Below, one piece after another: positions 8,272 to 17,687 of a stretch of DNA of 64,000 bases (positions are counted from its first letter, which is position 1; every line of letters begins with the position of its first letter). Under the pieces are notes generated by a model. It searched no databases. It worked only from the letters and a program-made list of their open reading frames with translations, and was not told where the DNA came from. The DNA is from Ignavibacteria bacterium (lineage in GTDB: Bacteria; Bacteroidota; Ignavibacteria; SZUA-365), in contig PKTF01000405.1 of the NCBI GenBank assembly GCA_002869275.1, positions 29,117 to 93,116 of the forward strand, given 5' to 3'. A program made the position numbers and the translations under genes.

Positions 8272-10482
8272 TCAGTTGTTGCGATCACGTCTGCGACGAT
8301 CGCCGCCACCGCCGTCGCTCCGGCGACCTCCACCACGACGGTCACGATCACCGCCACGGCGTCCGCCGTCGCTCGAAGATTCCTTCTCTTCGTAACCTTC
8401 GGGGGGTTCCATGAGTGCCTTGCGACTGAGTACGAGCTTGCCGTTATCCTCGACGCGGAGAAGTTTGACTGTGACCATGTCGCCGACTTTCAGGACATCC
8501 TCAACAGAGTTGATGCGGCGGAAATCGATCTGCGAGATATGCAGAAGTCCTTCCTTGCCCGGAATGATTTCGACGAATGCACCGAAGTCGGTGATTTTCT
8601 TCACCGGACCGGTGTAGGTCTCGCCTTCTTCCGGAACCGCGGTGATGCGCTTGATCATCTCCACAGCCGTGTCGCTGTTCTCCTGGTTGACAGCAGCGAT
8701 GATGACGCGGCCGTCGTCCTCGATATTGACTTCAGCGCCGCTTTCCGCGACGATACTCTTGATGGTCTTCCCGCCCGGTCCGATCACTGCACCGATCATA
8801 TCAACCGGTACCATGATCGTTGTCAGCCGAGGAGCGTATTTCGACAGGTCGTCGCGCGAGGCTGTGATCGCATCTTCCATCTTGTCGAGGATATGCATGC
8901 GTGCATCGCGGGCCTGCTCGAGTGCCCGTTCCATGATCTCGAAGCTGATGCCCTTGATCTTGATGTCCATCTGGTATGAGTTGATACCGTCACGTGTGCC
9001 GGCGACTTTGAAATCCATATCGCCGAGATGGTCCTCGTTACCGAGGATATCCGTCAGCACGGCAACCTTGTCATCTTCCTTGATCAGTCCCATTGCCACA
9101 CCGGCGACGGCCTTTTTGATGGGAACACCGGCATCCATGAGCGCCATCGAACCTGAGCACACGGTAGCCATGGAGGAAGACCCGTTGGATTCCAGGATGT
9201 CACAGAGCAGTCGGATGGTATACGGGAATTCCTCGTCGGAGGGCAGCATCCCTTTCAGGGCGCGCTCGGCGAGATTTCCGTGACCGATCTCACGGCGACT
9301 GGTGAAGCCGAATCGGCCCACTTCGCCCACGGAGAACGGCGGGAAGTTGTAATGCAGCATGAAACGCTTGCGAAACTCGTCCCGCAGTCCATCGATGATC
9401 TGCTCATCGGACTTTGTCCCGAGCGTGCAGGACATGAGGGCCTGTGTTTCACCGCGCGTGAACAGCGCTGAGCCGTGCGCACGCGGGAGCAGCTGCACGT
9501 CGCAGTTGATCGGACGCACATCCGTGAGGCCACGTCCATCAAGTCGCTGTCCCTTTTCAAGAATGACCTTTCGCATGGCATCCTTCTCGAAATCATGGAT
9601 GATGCGCTTGATCAGACCTTCCTGCTCGGGATAATCCTCTGCAAGGGCTTCCTGGATTTCGTCATAGATGGCTTTGGTGGAGGATGCGCGCTCCTCCTTG
9701 GCCAGGACGCTTCCGGCGAGATCGAGAAGCCGCTGCCACGACAATTCGCGAATGCGATCTTCAATGCCCTCGGGCAATTCGACGACAGCTACTTCCATCT
9801 GGGGTTTGCCCGCCTCGTCGGCGAATTCCTGGATGGCCTGACAGATGTCGACGATATGCTTGTGTCCGAATTCCAGGGCATCGAGCATGTCGCGTTCGGA
9901 GATTTCTTTTGCTTCACCTTCGACCATGAGGATTGAGTCCTTGGTTCCGGCGAGCACGACTTCGAGGTCAGCTCGGTGAACCTCATCGAAGGTCGGATTA
10001 ATGACCATCTTGCCGTCGACGCGACATACGCGCACTTCAGCGATGGGGCCTTCGAATGGCGCACCGGCGATCATGAGTGCGGCGGATGCTGCAGTAGCGG
10101 CCAGCACATCACCGTCATGCTCCTGGTCGGAAGAGTATACCGATGCGACAATCTGTACTTCATTACGGTAGTTGTCAGCGAACATGGGTCGAATCGGGCG
10201 GTCGATCAGACGTGCGGAAAGAACTTCCTTTTCGGAAGGCTTACCTTCACGTTTGAAAAATCCACCCGGAATCTTACCGGCCGCGGATGTTTTTTCACGA
10301 TATTCACAGCTCAAGGGAAAAAAGTCAATCCCTTCCCGTGGTGAGTCAGCGAGTACGACGGTCGCGAGGACCATGGTCTCACCCAGGGTAATCATCACCG
10401 AACCGCTCGCCTGTCGGGCGAATCGGCCGGTTTCCATGGTCAGCGTCTTTCCGCCGAGCGCTATTTCTTTCGTAGTCATCAT
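8272..10482 (-). CDS. pnp: Polynucleotide phosphorylase
   Basis: PNPase degrades RNA 3' to 5' with phosphate and can add tails in reverse; it is a core of the RNA degradosome. In 736 residues one sees two RNase PH domains (about 1-220 and 310-540, the second with LGNEDHLGDMDFKVAGTRDG at the active site), a KH domain with IGPGGKTIKSI near residue 565 and an S1 domain starting near 620 (TDFGAFVEIIPGKEGLLHIS). After residue 700 there is an Arg/Gly/Asp-rich tail of RGG type, which may bind RNA or partners. ATG at 10482 or the adjacent one at 10479 is used. It follows rpsO by 46 bp, the classic rpsO-pnp order, in which PNPase is often autoregulated; no leader structure was worked out here. Confidence 0.98.
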   Translation of the reverse strand: MMTTKEIALGGKTLTMETGRFARQASGSVMITLGETMVLATVVLADSPREGIDFFPLSCEYREKTSAAGKIPGGFFKREGKPSEKEVLSARLIDRPIRPMFADNYRNEVQIVASVYSSDQEHDGDVLAATAASAALMIAGAPFEGPIAEVRVCRVDGKMVINPTFDEVHRADLEVVLAGTKDSILMVEGEAKEISERDMLDALEFGHKHIVDICQAIQEFADEAGKPQMEVAVVELPEGIEDRIRELSWQRLLDLAGSVLAKEERASSTKAIYDEIQEALAEDYPEQEGLIKRIIHDFEKDAMRKVILEKGQRLDGRGLTDVRPINCDVQLLPRAHGSALFTRGETQALMSCTLGTKSDEQIIDGLRDEFRKRFMLHYNFPPFSVGEVGRFGFTSRREIGHGNLAERALKGMLPSDEEFPYTIRLLCDILESNGSSSMATVCSGSMALMDAGVPIKKAVAGVAMGLIKEDDKVAVLTDILGNEDHLGDMDFKVAGTRDGINSYQMDIKIKGISFEIMERALEQARDARMHILDKMEDAITASRDDLSKYAPRLTTIMVPVDMIGAVIGPGGKTIKSIVAESGAEVNIEDDGRVIIAAVNQENSDTAVEMIKRITAVPEEGETYTGPVKKITDFGAFVEIIPGKEGLLHISQIDFRRINSVEDVLKVGDMVTVKLLRVEDNGKLVLSRKALMEPPEGYEEKESSSDGGRRGGDRDRRGGGRRSDGGGGDRRRRDRNN

Positions 10483-10528
10483 TTCTTTCGTCTCTTATTC
10501 TTTAATCCCTTGATCGAAAATCGCCGCA

Positions 10529-10798
10529 TTACTTGCGGAGCGCGAGTTCCTTCACGATTGTACGATAGCGCTCGATGTTGACTTTCTGGAGGTAGGCCAG
10601 AAGGCGGCGGCGCTTACCGACCATTTTCAGCAATCCACGACGGCTGTGATGGTCTTTTTTATTCACGTCGAAATGCGAAGACAGGCCATTGATGGTTTCA
10701 GTCAAGATGGCGATCTGAACTTCGGCTTTGCCGCTGTCGTTTTCATGATCGCCGAACTTCTTGATCAGTTCCTGCTTGCGGTCTTTGGTAAGAGGCAT
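10529..10798 (-). CDS. rpsO: 30S ribosomal protein S15
   Basis: An 89-residue protein of exactly the usual S15 length, with the conserved run [19 protein letters not shown] in full except that the first Asp is Asn-preceded ([19 protein letters not shown]). S15 binds 16S rRNA helix 22 early in 30S assembly and in many bacteria represses its own translation. A site AAGGAG lies 8 bases before the ATG and overlaps the last codons and stop of ribF, which ends only 5 bp upstream, so translation of the two is probably coupled. The gene sits in the order ribF-rpsO-pnp. Confidence 0.97.
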   Translation of the reverse strand: MPLTKDRKQELIKKFGDHENDSGKAEVQIAILTETINGLSSHFDVNKKDHHSRRGLLKMVGKRRRLLAYLQKVNIERYRTIVKELALRK

Positions 10799-10803
10799 GA
10801 TTG

Positions 10804-11781
10804 TTACTCCTTGAAAAAACTGAATTGTTCGTTATTGTAATCTGTTTCGAGTTTTGGTATTCGTTCTTTTGCAAACGCGATATCGGTCTGTATCTGACCG
10901 ATAAGCTGTTCGCGATTTTCAAAGCGGATCTCATCCCGAAGGCGATCCAGGAGCGCAATCTGCATGGACTGTCCATACAAATTGCCCGAAGTAATAAAAA
11001 TATGAACTTCTACGGAAATATGCATCTGTTTTGACAGAGTCGGTCTGCGCCCGATATTCATGATTCCGTAATGCCTGTTTCCGTCGAAACCCACTGCCAC
11101 GATGTACACACCGCTCCTCGGGAGGAGCTTGTTATCGTCCGTGAGCTCGATATTCGCCGTGGGGAAACCGAGTGTGCTCCCCACTCCGTCGCCGCGGACG
11201 ACGATCCCGCGCAGAGCGTAGGGGCGTCCAAGAAACAGGTTGGCCTGCCGTATCGCGCCGCTCAACAGTGCGTTGCGAATCGTGGTACTGCTGACTTTTA
11301 TTCCTTCGACCAGAAGCTGGCTTACCACACTGATGTCGATTCCGTGTTTCTGGCCCAATCTCTGGAGTTCGGGTGCCGAACCCGAGCGACCTTTTCCGAA
11401 GGCGTGGTCCACACCGACCACGATGTGAGAGGCGTTCAGACGTCTCAGCAGATATTCTTCAAAAAATGTCTCTGCGTCGAGTACCGAGAGATCGCGTGTA
11501 AACGGAAGTACCACGCAGGCATCGAGCTCGAGTCCATCCAGCAGTGTCATCCGCTCGTCAATGCTGGTCAGAAGGTACGTTGGATCGCCCTGTCTGCCGA
11601 TCACTTCTCTGGGATGGGGATCGAATGTCATCAAGACCGAAGGTATCCCCGCATCGCGGGCGACGGCGACGGTACGCTCGATGATCCTGCGGTGACCGCG
11701 ATGCACACCGTCGAACGTTCCCAACGTCAGGGCTACGGGCTCGCGCCTTGTCAATTCGTCAAGATGGCTGACGACGATCAC
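10804..11781 (-). CDS. ribF: Bifunctional riboflavin kinase/FAD synthetase
   Basis: RibF phosphorylates riboflavin to FMN and adenylates FMN to FAD. The N-terminal FAD synthetase shows [15 protein letters not shown] and [10 protein letters not shown]; the C-terminal kinase has [20 protein letters not shown]. The frame is open to an ATG at 11856, but a GTG at 11781 is a much better start: AAGGAG lies 7 bases upstream and the protein then begins [10 protein letters not shown], as RibF proteins normally do. With this start it is 325 residues and overlaps the end of truB by 23 bp. It lies in its common position between truB and rpsO. Confidence 0.95.
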   Translation of the reverse strand: MIVVSHLDELTRREPVALTLGTFDGVHRGHRRIIERTVAVARDAGIPSVLMTFDPHPREVIGRQGDPTYLLTSIDERMTLLDGLELDACVVLPFTRDLSVLDAETFFEEYLLRRLNASHIVVGVDHAFGKGRSGSAPELQRLGQKHGIDISVVSQLLVEGIKVSSTTIRNALLSGAIRQANLFLGRPYALRGIVVRGDGVGSTLGFPTANIELTDDNKLLPRSGVYIVAVGFDGNRHYGIMNIGRRPTLSKQMHISVEVHIFITSGNLYGQSMQIALLDRLRDEIRFENREQLIGQIQTDIAFAKERIPKLETDYNNEQFSFFKE

Positions 11782-12511
11782 CAGCGGACTCCTTTCCGGA
11801 AGATGCGGCATTGAGGAGCGCAGCACGCTCTGAAATCTGATCGATGGTCCAGGCATCGGAAACCTGGTGTTCGCCGATTGCCGTGCGCCGCAGGGCAGTC
11901 AGATACGCGCCGCACTGCAGGCGCTGACCAAGATCATGCGCAAGGGTGCGTACATAGGTACCTTTCGAACATTCGACAGTAAAATCGACCGCCGGCAGCG
12001 TCACGTCATCAATAGTGAAGCGATGTACGGTGACGGTTCTCAGCTTGCGCTCAATTTCCTTTCCCTTTCTTGCGAGCTTGTACAGCCTCTGTCCTTCGAC
12101 TTTCACAGCCGAGTACATGGGCGGGAGCTGCTCAATCTCACCAACGAAACTTGCGGCTTCACCGAGGATCGCATCCGTTGAAATGCCGCTGATATCCTTT
12201 TCCGATTCGGGAGGAGTATCGGCATCATAACTTGCGGTCACGGCGCCTAGCTGCATGGTGCCAGAGTACGCTTTCATCTGTGCCTGGTACGCATCGATCT
12301 TCTTCGTCATCTTCCCGGAACACAGGATGAGCAACCCTGTCGCGAGGGGATCAAGTGTACCCGCATGCCCGACTTTCTTGACACGCAGCGTTCCACGGAC
12401 CTTCTTGACGACATCGAAAGAGGTCCATTTCTGCGGTTTATCCACCAGGAGCACACCACCCTCTGGAGTGCGAAACTGTTCGATGGTATTAAACCCTGCG
12501 GGCTGCGTCAA
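11759..12511 (-). CDS. truB: tRNA pseudouridine-55 synthase
   Basis: TruB makes the universal pseudouridine 55 in the T-loop of tRNAs and helps their folding. The family core GVLLVDKPQKWTSFDVV is at about residue 19, and the catalytic Asp is in VGHAGTLDPLATGLL. The 250-residue length is at the short end, so the C-terminal PUA domain is minimal or lost. The start is a TTG that shares bases with the TGA stop of rbfA (TTGA overlap), an arrangement that favours translational coupling. The gene order rbfA-truB-ribF-rpsO-pnp is conserved across bacteria. Confidence 0.96.
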   Translation of the reverse strand: MTQPAGFNTIEQFRTPEGGVLLVDKPQKWTSFDVVKKVRGTLRVKKVGHAGTLDPLATGLLILCSGKMTKKIDAYQAQMKAYSGTMQLGAVTASYDADTPPESEKDISGISTDAILGEAASFVGEIEQLPPMYSAVKVEGQRLYKLARKGKEIERKLRTVTVHRFTIDDVTLPAVDFTVECSKGTYVRTLAHDLGQRLQCGAYLTALRRTAIGEHQVSDAWTIDQISERAALLNAASSGKESAGDRRQPS

Positions 12512-12861
12512 CGGCTGCTCTCGTCCTCATGAATCTGACGGAACAGTTCGTCAAGGCGTTCGACCTTATCAAGTGTCTGGTCAATGTAGAAACGAAGTTC
12601 TGGCGTGAATTTTAAACGGACGCTTTTCCCTACGGCCATTCGGATCTCTCGCGTCTTGTCATCAAGAAAGGCAAGAACATCTTCGTCACTCTTTCCGGAC
12701 TGAAAATGGCTCACATATACCTTCGCGATGCGCAGGTCGGGGGTCACCATGACCTCGGTAACAGTCAGCAGGCCAAAACCATCGGTTTCGATATCGCGCG
12801 ACAGCGTTTCGCTGATCTGCTGCTTTATGAGCTGGGAAACCCGTGCGGTACGAATAGACAT
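12508..12861 (-). CDS. rbfA: Ribosome-binding factor A
   Basis: RbfA is a small KH-fold protein that binds the 30S subunit during late maturation of 16S rRNA and in cold adaptation. The 117 residues match the family length and carry RVSQLIKQQISETLSRDI near the N-terminus, VTEVMVTPDLRIAKVYVS in the centre and LRFYIDQTLDKVERLDEL near the end. It starts 3 bp after the infB stop and its TGA overlaps the truB TTG start, so it lies in a tightly packed operon. Confidence 0.96.
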   Translation of the reverse strand: MSIRTARVSQLIKQQISETLSRDIETDGFGLLTVTEVMVTPDLRIAKVYVSHFQSGKSDEDVLAFLDDKTREIRMAVGKSVRLKFTPELRFYIDQTLDKVERLDELFRQIHEDESSR

Positions 12862-12863
12862 GA

Positions 12864-15725
12864 CTACTTCTGTGCCTGATCCAGAGAGCGTTTGACTTCG
12901 ACCTGTTCGAATGCTTCGATGACATCACCGACCTTGATGTCGTTGAATCCAACAAGATTCAAACCACACTCAAAGCCGCTGTCGACTTCTCGGACGTCAT
13001 CCTTGAAGCGCTTGAGAGAATCGATGTTGCCGGTAAATGCGACGATTCCATCGCGCAGCAGGCGTATCCTGCTGTTGCGATTGATCTTTCCGTCCTGTAC
13101 GTAGCAGCCGGCGATGACACCAACTTTCGAGATCTTGAACGTTTCGCGTACAAGAACGGTTGCCGTGATTTTTTCCGAAATCTCGGGACGCAGCATACCT
13201 TCGAGCGCATCCCGCACATCTTCGATGGCGTCGTAAATAATGTCGTACATCCGGATATCCACATCTTCGGACTCAGCAAGTTTGCGAGCGTTGAGATTAG
13301 GACGGACGCGGAAACCGATGATGATGGCATTTGAAGCGCTGGCGAGCAGCACATCCGATTCGGAAATCGCACCGACGTTCTTGTGGATGACGGAGATACG
13401 CACTTCCTCGTTCGACAGCTTGAGAAGCGAATCTGAAAGTGCCTCGACCGAACCGTCGACGTCGCCCTTGACGACGATGGGAAGGTCCTGCACTCCGCCC
13501 AGCTTGATCTGTTCGGAGATATCATCCAGCGTCGTGCGGCGTACGCGACGGAAATCGCTTTCACGCTTGATCGCCTGGCGGTTGGTCGCGATTTCACGCG
13601 CCTTACGCTCGGTTTCGACCACGACGAAGCTGTCACCAGCCTGAGGAGGACCGTTGAAGCCGAGTACCTGCACGGGAGTGGCCGGGGTTGCTTCGTCAAC
13701 GCGGTTTCCACGCTCATCGAGCAATGCCCTGACCTTGCCATACTCATTTCCGGCAACGAAGGAATCTCCGACGAGCATGGTTCCCTTCTGCACGAGCACG
13801 GTCGCAATGATGCCCTTCCCCTTGTCCAGCTCGGATTCGATAACGGCGCCTCTGGCTTCGCGATCGGGATTGGCTTTCAGTTCGAGGATATCGGCTTCGA
13901 GGACCAGACGATCAAGAAGCTCCTGGACATTCAGGCCTTCCTTGGCCGAGAGCTGGACACAGCCATATTTGCCGCCCCAGTCCTCGACCAGCAGATTGCG
14001 GTCGGCGAGCTGCTGCTTGATGCGATCGGGATTGGCCTCGGGTTTGTCAATCTTGTTGATGGCCACGACGATGGGAACCTTAGCTGCCTGGGCATGGCTG
14101 ATGGCCTCGATCGTCTGTGGCATGACACTGTCGTCTGCCGCAACCACGAGCACCACGATATCAGTAACCTGGGCACCGCGGGCACGCATTGCCGTAAAGG
14201 CTTCGTGACCCGGGGTATCGAGGAAGGTGATACGGCGATCATTATCGAGTGTCACGGTGTAGGCACCGATGTGCTGCGTAATGCCACCGCTTTCTCCTGC
14301 CACGACATTCGTCTTGCGAATAAAATCGAGGAGCTTCGTTTTACCATGGTCGACATGCCCCATGATCGTGACGATCGGCGGACGCGGTTCGAGCGTGTCT
14401 TCAGGGTCTCCTTCATCAGCAAGCACATCTACGGTATACTCTTCATGCTGCTGCACGTCGAAACCAAATTCCGCGGCGACGAGTTCGATCGCTTCCATGT
14501 CGAGTCGCTGATTGATCGACGCCATGACACCGAGGCTGATCAGCGCCTGGATGACCTGATTGACGCTGACGCTCATCAACTGGGCAAGTTCACTGACAGA
14601 TGCGTATTCGTAGATCTGCAGTGTCTGCTTTTCGAGCTCATGCTGCTCCATCTCGCGGATCTGTTCTTCTTCGCGACGGGCACGTTTTTTCTTGCGCATT
14701 GCCGCGCGTCCGGTAACGGGACCGAAGTCCGACATCGAAGCGATCGTTTTCTTGATCGCACTGTCCACTTCTGCCTGATCGACCTCACGGCCCTTACCCT
14801 TCTTGCCGCGCTTGAACATCTTCTTCTTGAGTGCTTCCGCATCGATGTTCTCAGCAGGCTGATCACCACCCTTGGTGACTTTCTTCTTTTTCTTCTTTTT
14901 ACGACGGGGCTTGCCGTCTTCGCCGGTTTCGGTCTCTTCGCCCTTGCCACCTTTTCCATCGGCGGCCATCGTGGCTTCGAGGTCGATTTTGCCCTTCACG
15001 GTCAGGCCGCGCATCTTGGGAAGACTCGCCTCGATCGAAACATCGACTTCGTCTTTTTTCGTCGGTTTTTTAGCAGCTTTCGCTTCTGCAGCAGGGGCCG
15101 GTTCAACCTCCTTGGTTTCCTCGGGTTCCGCTTCTTCCGCTGCTTTCTCAGCAACGGGTTCGGGTTCTTCTGCCGCAACAGGAACTTCCGCTTCTTCAAC
15201 AGCGACTTCCTCGACGACCTCCTTAACCACCTCGGGCTCAGGTTCAACAGCCTCGACGACGGGAGTTTCCTCGGTCTCTTCGACGACCTCCTCAACTACC
15301 TCGGGTTCGGCAACCTCAACCTCTTCAGCGGCAGTGACCTCTTCCTCGACGACAGCTGCATCATCATCGTCTGATGCCGGCTTCTCGTCTTCAGCGTCCT
15401 CTGCGACGACGGGGGTTTCGGAGGGCTGTTCCACAGGGGCAGCGGCCTCTTCCTCCAGCTCGTCTTCCGGGTGATCCTCTCCACGGCGGCGGCGGTCCTG
15501 CTCGTCAAACTCCCTGCGCTTGCGTGCGTGCCGTTCGGCGTCCGTTTTCTCCTTTTTATAATGCTTCTCGATGAGATCGAGCATTTCCTCATCAATGATG
15601 GACATATGGTTTTTAACCGAATAGCCCTTCTTGTCGAGGAACTCCGTCAGGGTGTCATGGGAGAGATTGAACTCTTTGGCAACCTTATATAGACGCGTTT
15701 TTTTCTTTTTTTCCGTTACAGCCAT
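12864..15725 (-). CDS. infB: Translation initiation factor IF-2
   Basis: IF-2 is the GTPase that brings initiator tRNA to the ribosome. The 953-residue protein begins with an IF2 N-terminal domain (RLYKVAKEFNLSHDTLTEFL). A long acidic low-complexity linker of Glu, Val, Ala and Pro follows (about residues 85-215), then a Lys-rich region. The second IF2_N domain leads to the G domain near residue 455 with GHVDHGKT, DTPGHEAF and NKID, and the C-terminal domains end near VGDVIEAFEQVEVKRSLD. The linker is unusually rich in repeated EVVEE/EPE units. ATG at 15725 is in a short gap of 42 bp after nusA. The opposite strand of the linker gives long Ser-rich frames that are only shadows. Confidence 0.98.
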   Translation of the reverse strand: MAVTEKKKKTRLYKVAKEFNLSHDTLTEFLDKKGYSVKNHMSIIDEEMLDLIEKHYKKEKTDAERHARKRREFDEQDRRRRGEDHPEDELEEEAAAPVEQPSETPVVAEDAEDEKPASDDDDAAVVEEEVTAAEEVEVAEPEVVEEVVEETEETPVVEAVEPEPEVVKEVVEEVAVEEAEVPVAAEEPEPVAEKAAEEAEPEETKEVEPAPAAEAKAAKKPTKKDEVDVSIEASLPKMRGLTVKGKIDLEATMAADGKGGKGEETETGEDGKPRRKKKKKKKVTKGGDQPAENIDAEALKKKMFKRGKKGKGREVDQAEVDSAIKKTIASMSDFGPVTGRAAMRKKKRARREEEQIREMEQHELEKQTLQIYEYASVSELAQLMSVSVNQVIQALISLGVMASINQRLDMEAIELVAAEFGFDVQQHEEYTVDVLADEGDPEDTLEPRPPIVTIMGHVDHGKTKLLDFIRKTNVVAGESGGITQHIGAYTVTLDNDRRITFLDTPGHEAFTAMRARGAQVTDIVVLVVAADDSVMPQTIEAISHAQAAKVPIVVAINKIDKPEANPDRIKQQLADRNLLVEDWGGKYGCVQLSAKEGLNVQELLDRLVLEADILELKANPDREARGAVIESELDKGKGIIATVLVQKGTMLVGDSFVAGNEYGKVRALLDERGNRVDEATPATPVQVLGFNGPPQAGDSFVVVETERKAREIATNRQAIKRESDFRRVRRTTLDDISEQIKLGGVQDLPIVVKGDVDGSVEALSDSLLKLSNEEVRISVIHKNVGAISESDVLLASASNAIIIGFRVRPNLNARKLAESEDVDIRMYDIIYDAIEDVRDALEGMLRPEISEKITATVLVRETFKISKVGVIAGCYVQDGKINRNSRIRLLRDGIVAFTGNIDSLKRFKDDVREVDSGFECGLNLVGFNDIKVGDVIEAFEQVEVKRSLDQAQK

Positions 15726-15767
15726 GTCGCCAATAATGCGTTAGAATGATTGAAATGAACCCGTGCG

Positions 15768-17036
15768 TTATTCTTCTTCCGCGAACGCCTTCTTCATTTC
15801 GACAACAATATCGTTGATCTGTTCGATGGAGAGACCGGGGACCTTTGAAAGGAGGTCCGAGACCGGTGCGAGGATGACGTCGTTGGCGGTGCGGTAGCCC
15901 GCGGTGACCAACTTTCCTATCAGCTCCTCTCCAAATTCCTCGACAAACTCATTGAGATCGATTTCGTATTCCGCCATCGTCTTCGTGATCTCTTCGCCTT
16001 CCTTGACGATCTCGATCTTGAAGTTGGTCAGTTCCGATGCGAGGCGGATGTTTTGTCCGTTGCGGCCAATTGCCAGGGAAGCCTGATCGGCGTCCACGTG
16101 TACCTGAGCGGTACCGTTTTCGCGATCCAGCTTGACGTCGAGCAGTTTCGCCGGAGCGAGCGCCCGATTGATTAACAGATGCGTGTCTTCTGTCCAGTTG
16201 ATGACGTCAATATTCTCGTTGTTGAGCTCACGCACGATCGCATGGATGCGCACGCCCTTCATTCCCACGCATGCACCAACCGCATCGATGCGGTCGTCAT
16301 GCGATTCCACGGCCACCTTGGCGCGTTCGCCCGGCTCGCGAGCGATTTTGCGGATGGAAATAACGCCATCATAGATCTCGGGAATTTCCTGCTCGAACAA
16401 CTTGCGGAGGAACAGCGCATCAGCGCGAGACACGATGACCATCGGCATGCCGCTTCCCTTGCGCACGACGTCCTTGATCACACAGCGAATCACATCACCT
16501 TTCCGGTAGCGTTCCTTGCCGATCTGCTCCTGCTTCGGGAGAATCAGTTCTGTACGGTTATGGTTGATCAGAACATCGTTACGACGCACCTGGTACACGT
16601 CGCCGACCACGATGTCGCCAACCTTGTCTGAGTACTCGTCGTGAATGAGATCCTTCTCGATTTCCTTGATTCTCTGATTGAGATTCTGCTTCGCCGTCGA
16701 AACCAGGCGCCTGCCGAACTCCGCGAGATTGATAATCTCGACGTACTCCTCGCCAACATCGAGCTCTTCACCGGATTTGTCACGCGCGGTCTGAATATCG
16801 ACTTCCAGCGTGGGGTCCTCGACCTCTTCGACAACTTCCCGGATCAGGAATATTTCAATATCTCCCTTGTCCATGTTCACAACGATTTCGTAGTTCGCTT
16901 CCAGGCCGTACTTCTTTTTGACCATCATGCCGAAGATATCCTCGATAACGGAGATCAGGCGATCGCGGTCGATGCCTTTTTCGCGGACCATCTGGCTGAA
17001 GGATTCTACGATTTCGGAATTCATGCTGCGGGTCAT
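15768..17036 (-). CDS. nusA: Transcription termination/antitermination factor NusA
   Basis: NusA binds RNA polymerase and nascent RNA and modulates pausing, termination and antitermination. In 422 residues there is the N-terminal polymerase-binding domain, the S1 domain (GDVYQVRRNDVLINHN onward), and KH1/KH2 with AKVAVESHDDRIDAVGACVG and the NxENIDVINW and IGRNGQNIRLAS segments. A single helix-hairpin-helix-like unit ends the protein; the two acidic C-terminal repeats of E. coli NusA are absent, as in most bacteria. ATG at 17036 is preferred because GGAGG lies upstream. It follows rimP by 57 bp. Confidence 0.97.
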   Translation of the reverse strand: MTRSMNSEIVESFSQMVREKGIDRDRLISVIEDIFGMMVKKKYGLEANYEIVVNMDKGDIEIFLIREVVEEVEDPTLEVDIQTARDKSGEELDVGEEYVEIINLAEFGRRLVSTAKQNLNQRIKEIEKDLIHDEYSDKVGDIVVGDVYQVRRNDVLINHNRTELILPKQEQIGKERYRKGDVIRCVIKDVVRKGSGMPMVIVSRADALFLRKLFEQEIPEIYDGVISIRKIAREPGERAKVAVESHDDRIDAVGACVGMKGVRIHAIVRELNNENIDVINWTEDTHLLINRALAPAKLLDVKLDRENGTAQVHVDADQASLAIGRNGQNIRLASELTNFKIEIVKEGEEITKTMAEYEIDLNEFVEEFGEELIGKLVTAGYRTANDVILAPVSDLLSKVPGLSIEQINDIVVEMKKAFAEEE

Positions 17037-17093
17037 GACGATGTTCTACCTCCGGCAGGGTGAATGCCCATATATTCTTTCACAGAAAACATA

Positions 17094-17537
17094 TTACAGT
17101 GTTGCGATTATCATTGCGTGTTCAATGTCATCGAACGGAATGGCACGCATGCCCTCACCGTCCTTGACAACAATCTGCTCTTCCGTAACCTCTTGCACGG
17201 TACCTTCAAGCTTGACAATCCCTTCGCTGTCGCGATAGGAGAGCTGGATGCTCCGACCCGTATGCCGCTGATACTGCCAGGGGAAGCGGAGCGGGCGCTC
17301 GAGTCCGGGTGACGATACGACGAGGGTATACGAACCGTTGATCAAGTCGCGTTCCTCGATCTCGTTACCAAGTGAACGGCTCAATGTTGCCAGTTCGTCG
17401 GCGGAGATCCCTTTCGCCGTATCGACGAAGACTTCGAGATGCAGTTTCCTGCCCTGCGTGCGGGTTTCGAGCTCTATCAGATGCGCTCCGGCAGAGGCCA
17501 CAAGCGCTTCAATTTCCGTTTTCAGTCGTTCGGTCAT
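17094..17537 (-). CDS. rimP: Ribosome maturation factor RimP
   Basis: RimP aids 30S maturation. The 147-residue product (start ATG at 17537) has the family segments HLIELETRTQGRKLHLEVFVD, LVVSSPGLERPL and a C-terminal SH3-like domain with GTVQEVTEEQIVVKDGEG. A longer frame from a GTG at 17579 is possible, but it would read through a hairpin followed by six Ts, so I reject it. It is the first gene of the rimP-nusA-infB-rbfA-truB-ribF-rpsO-pnp operon, and the promoter and hairpin upstream are listed separately. Confidence 0.94.
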   Translation of the reverse strand: MTERLKTEIEALVASAGAHLIELETRTQGRKLHLEVFVDTAKGISADELATLSRSLGNEIEERDLINGSYTLVVSSPGLERPLRFPWQYQRHTGRSIQLSYRDSEGIVKLEGTVQEVTEEQIVVKDGEGMRAIPFDDIEHAMIIATL

Positions 17538-17557
17538 CCAGTTGAGGTACCTATAAT

Positions 17558-17580
17558 AAAAAATGCGGGGTAGCCCCACA
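17558..17580 (-). terminator. Terminator-like hairpin in the rimP leader
   Basis: Read on the minus strand, TGTGGGG-CTA-CCCCGCA (17580 to 17564) forms a 7-bp stem with a three-base loop. It is followed at once by TTTTTT (17563-17558), the layout of an intrinsic terminator. It lies 20 bases upstream of the rimP ATG and just downstream of the predicted promoter. An attenuator of the nusA operon is one reading; blocking spurious minus-strand transcription is another. Confidence 0.6.
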
Positions 17581-17593
17581 TTCAGAACACATA

Positions 17594-17622
17594 AATATAG
17601 ACGAAATCGTTCTCACTTGCAA
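17594..17622 (-). promoter_or_regulatory. Predicted promoter of the rimP-nusA operon
   Basis: On the minus strand, TTGCAA (17622-17617) and TATATT (17599-17594) are separated by exactly 17 bases, a fair match to sigma-70-type -35 and -10 boxes (4/6 and 5/6). The start point would be near 17587, only a few bases before the leader hairpin. Promoters in Bacteroidota relatives can differ from this consensus, so the call is tentative. Confidence 0.45.
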
Positions 17623-17687
17623 TTATCAACGGGTGTTTTTTCATTAATTCTCTTATTTTGAGCACGATGATCTCGTGGATTACTCGA

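Noticed and set aside
11782..11856. N-terminal extension of ribF to ATG 11856
   Set aside because: The GTG at 11781 has AAGGAG 7 bases upstream and gives the conserved RibF start; the extension overlaps truB further and is unconserved.
14094..15374. Long plus-strand frames opposite infB, Ser- and Phe-rich
   Set aside because: Produced by the repetitive acidic linker of IF-2 read on the other strand.
17538..17579. N-terminal extension of rimP to GTG 17579
   Set aside because: It would translate a GC hairpin and T-tract and adds residues not seen in RimP proteins.
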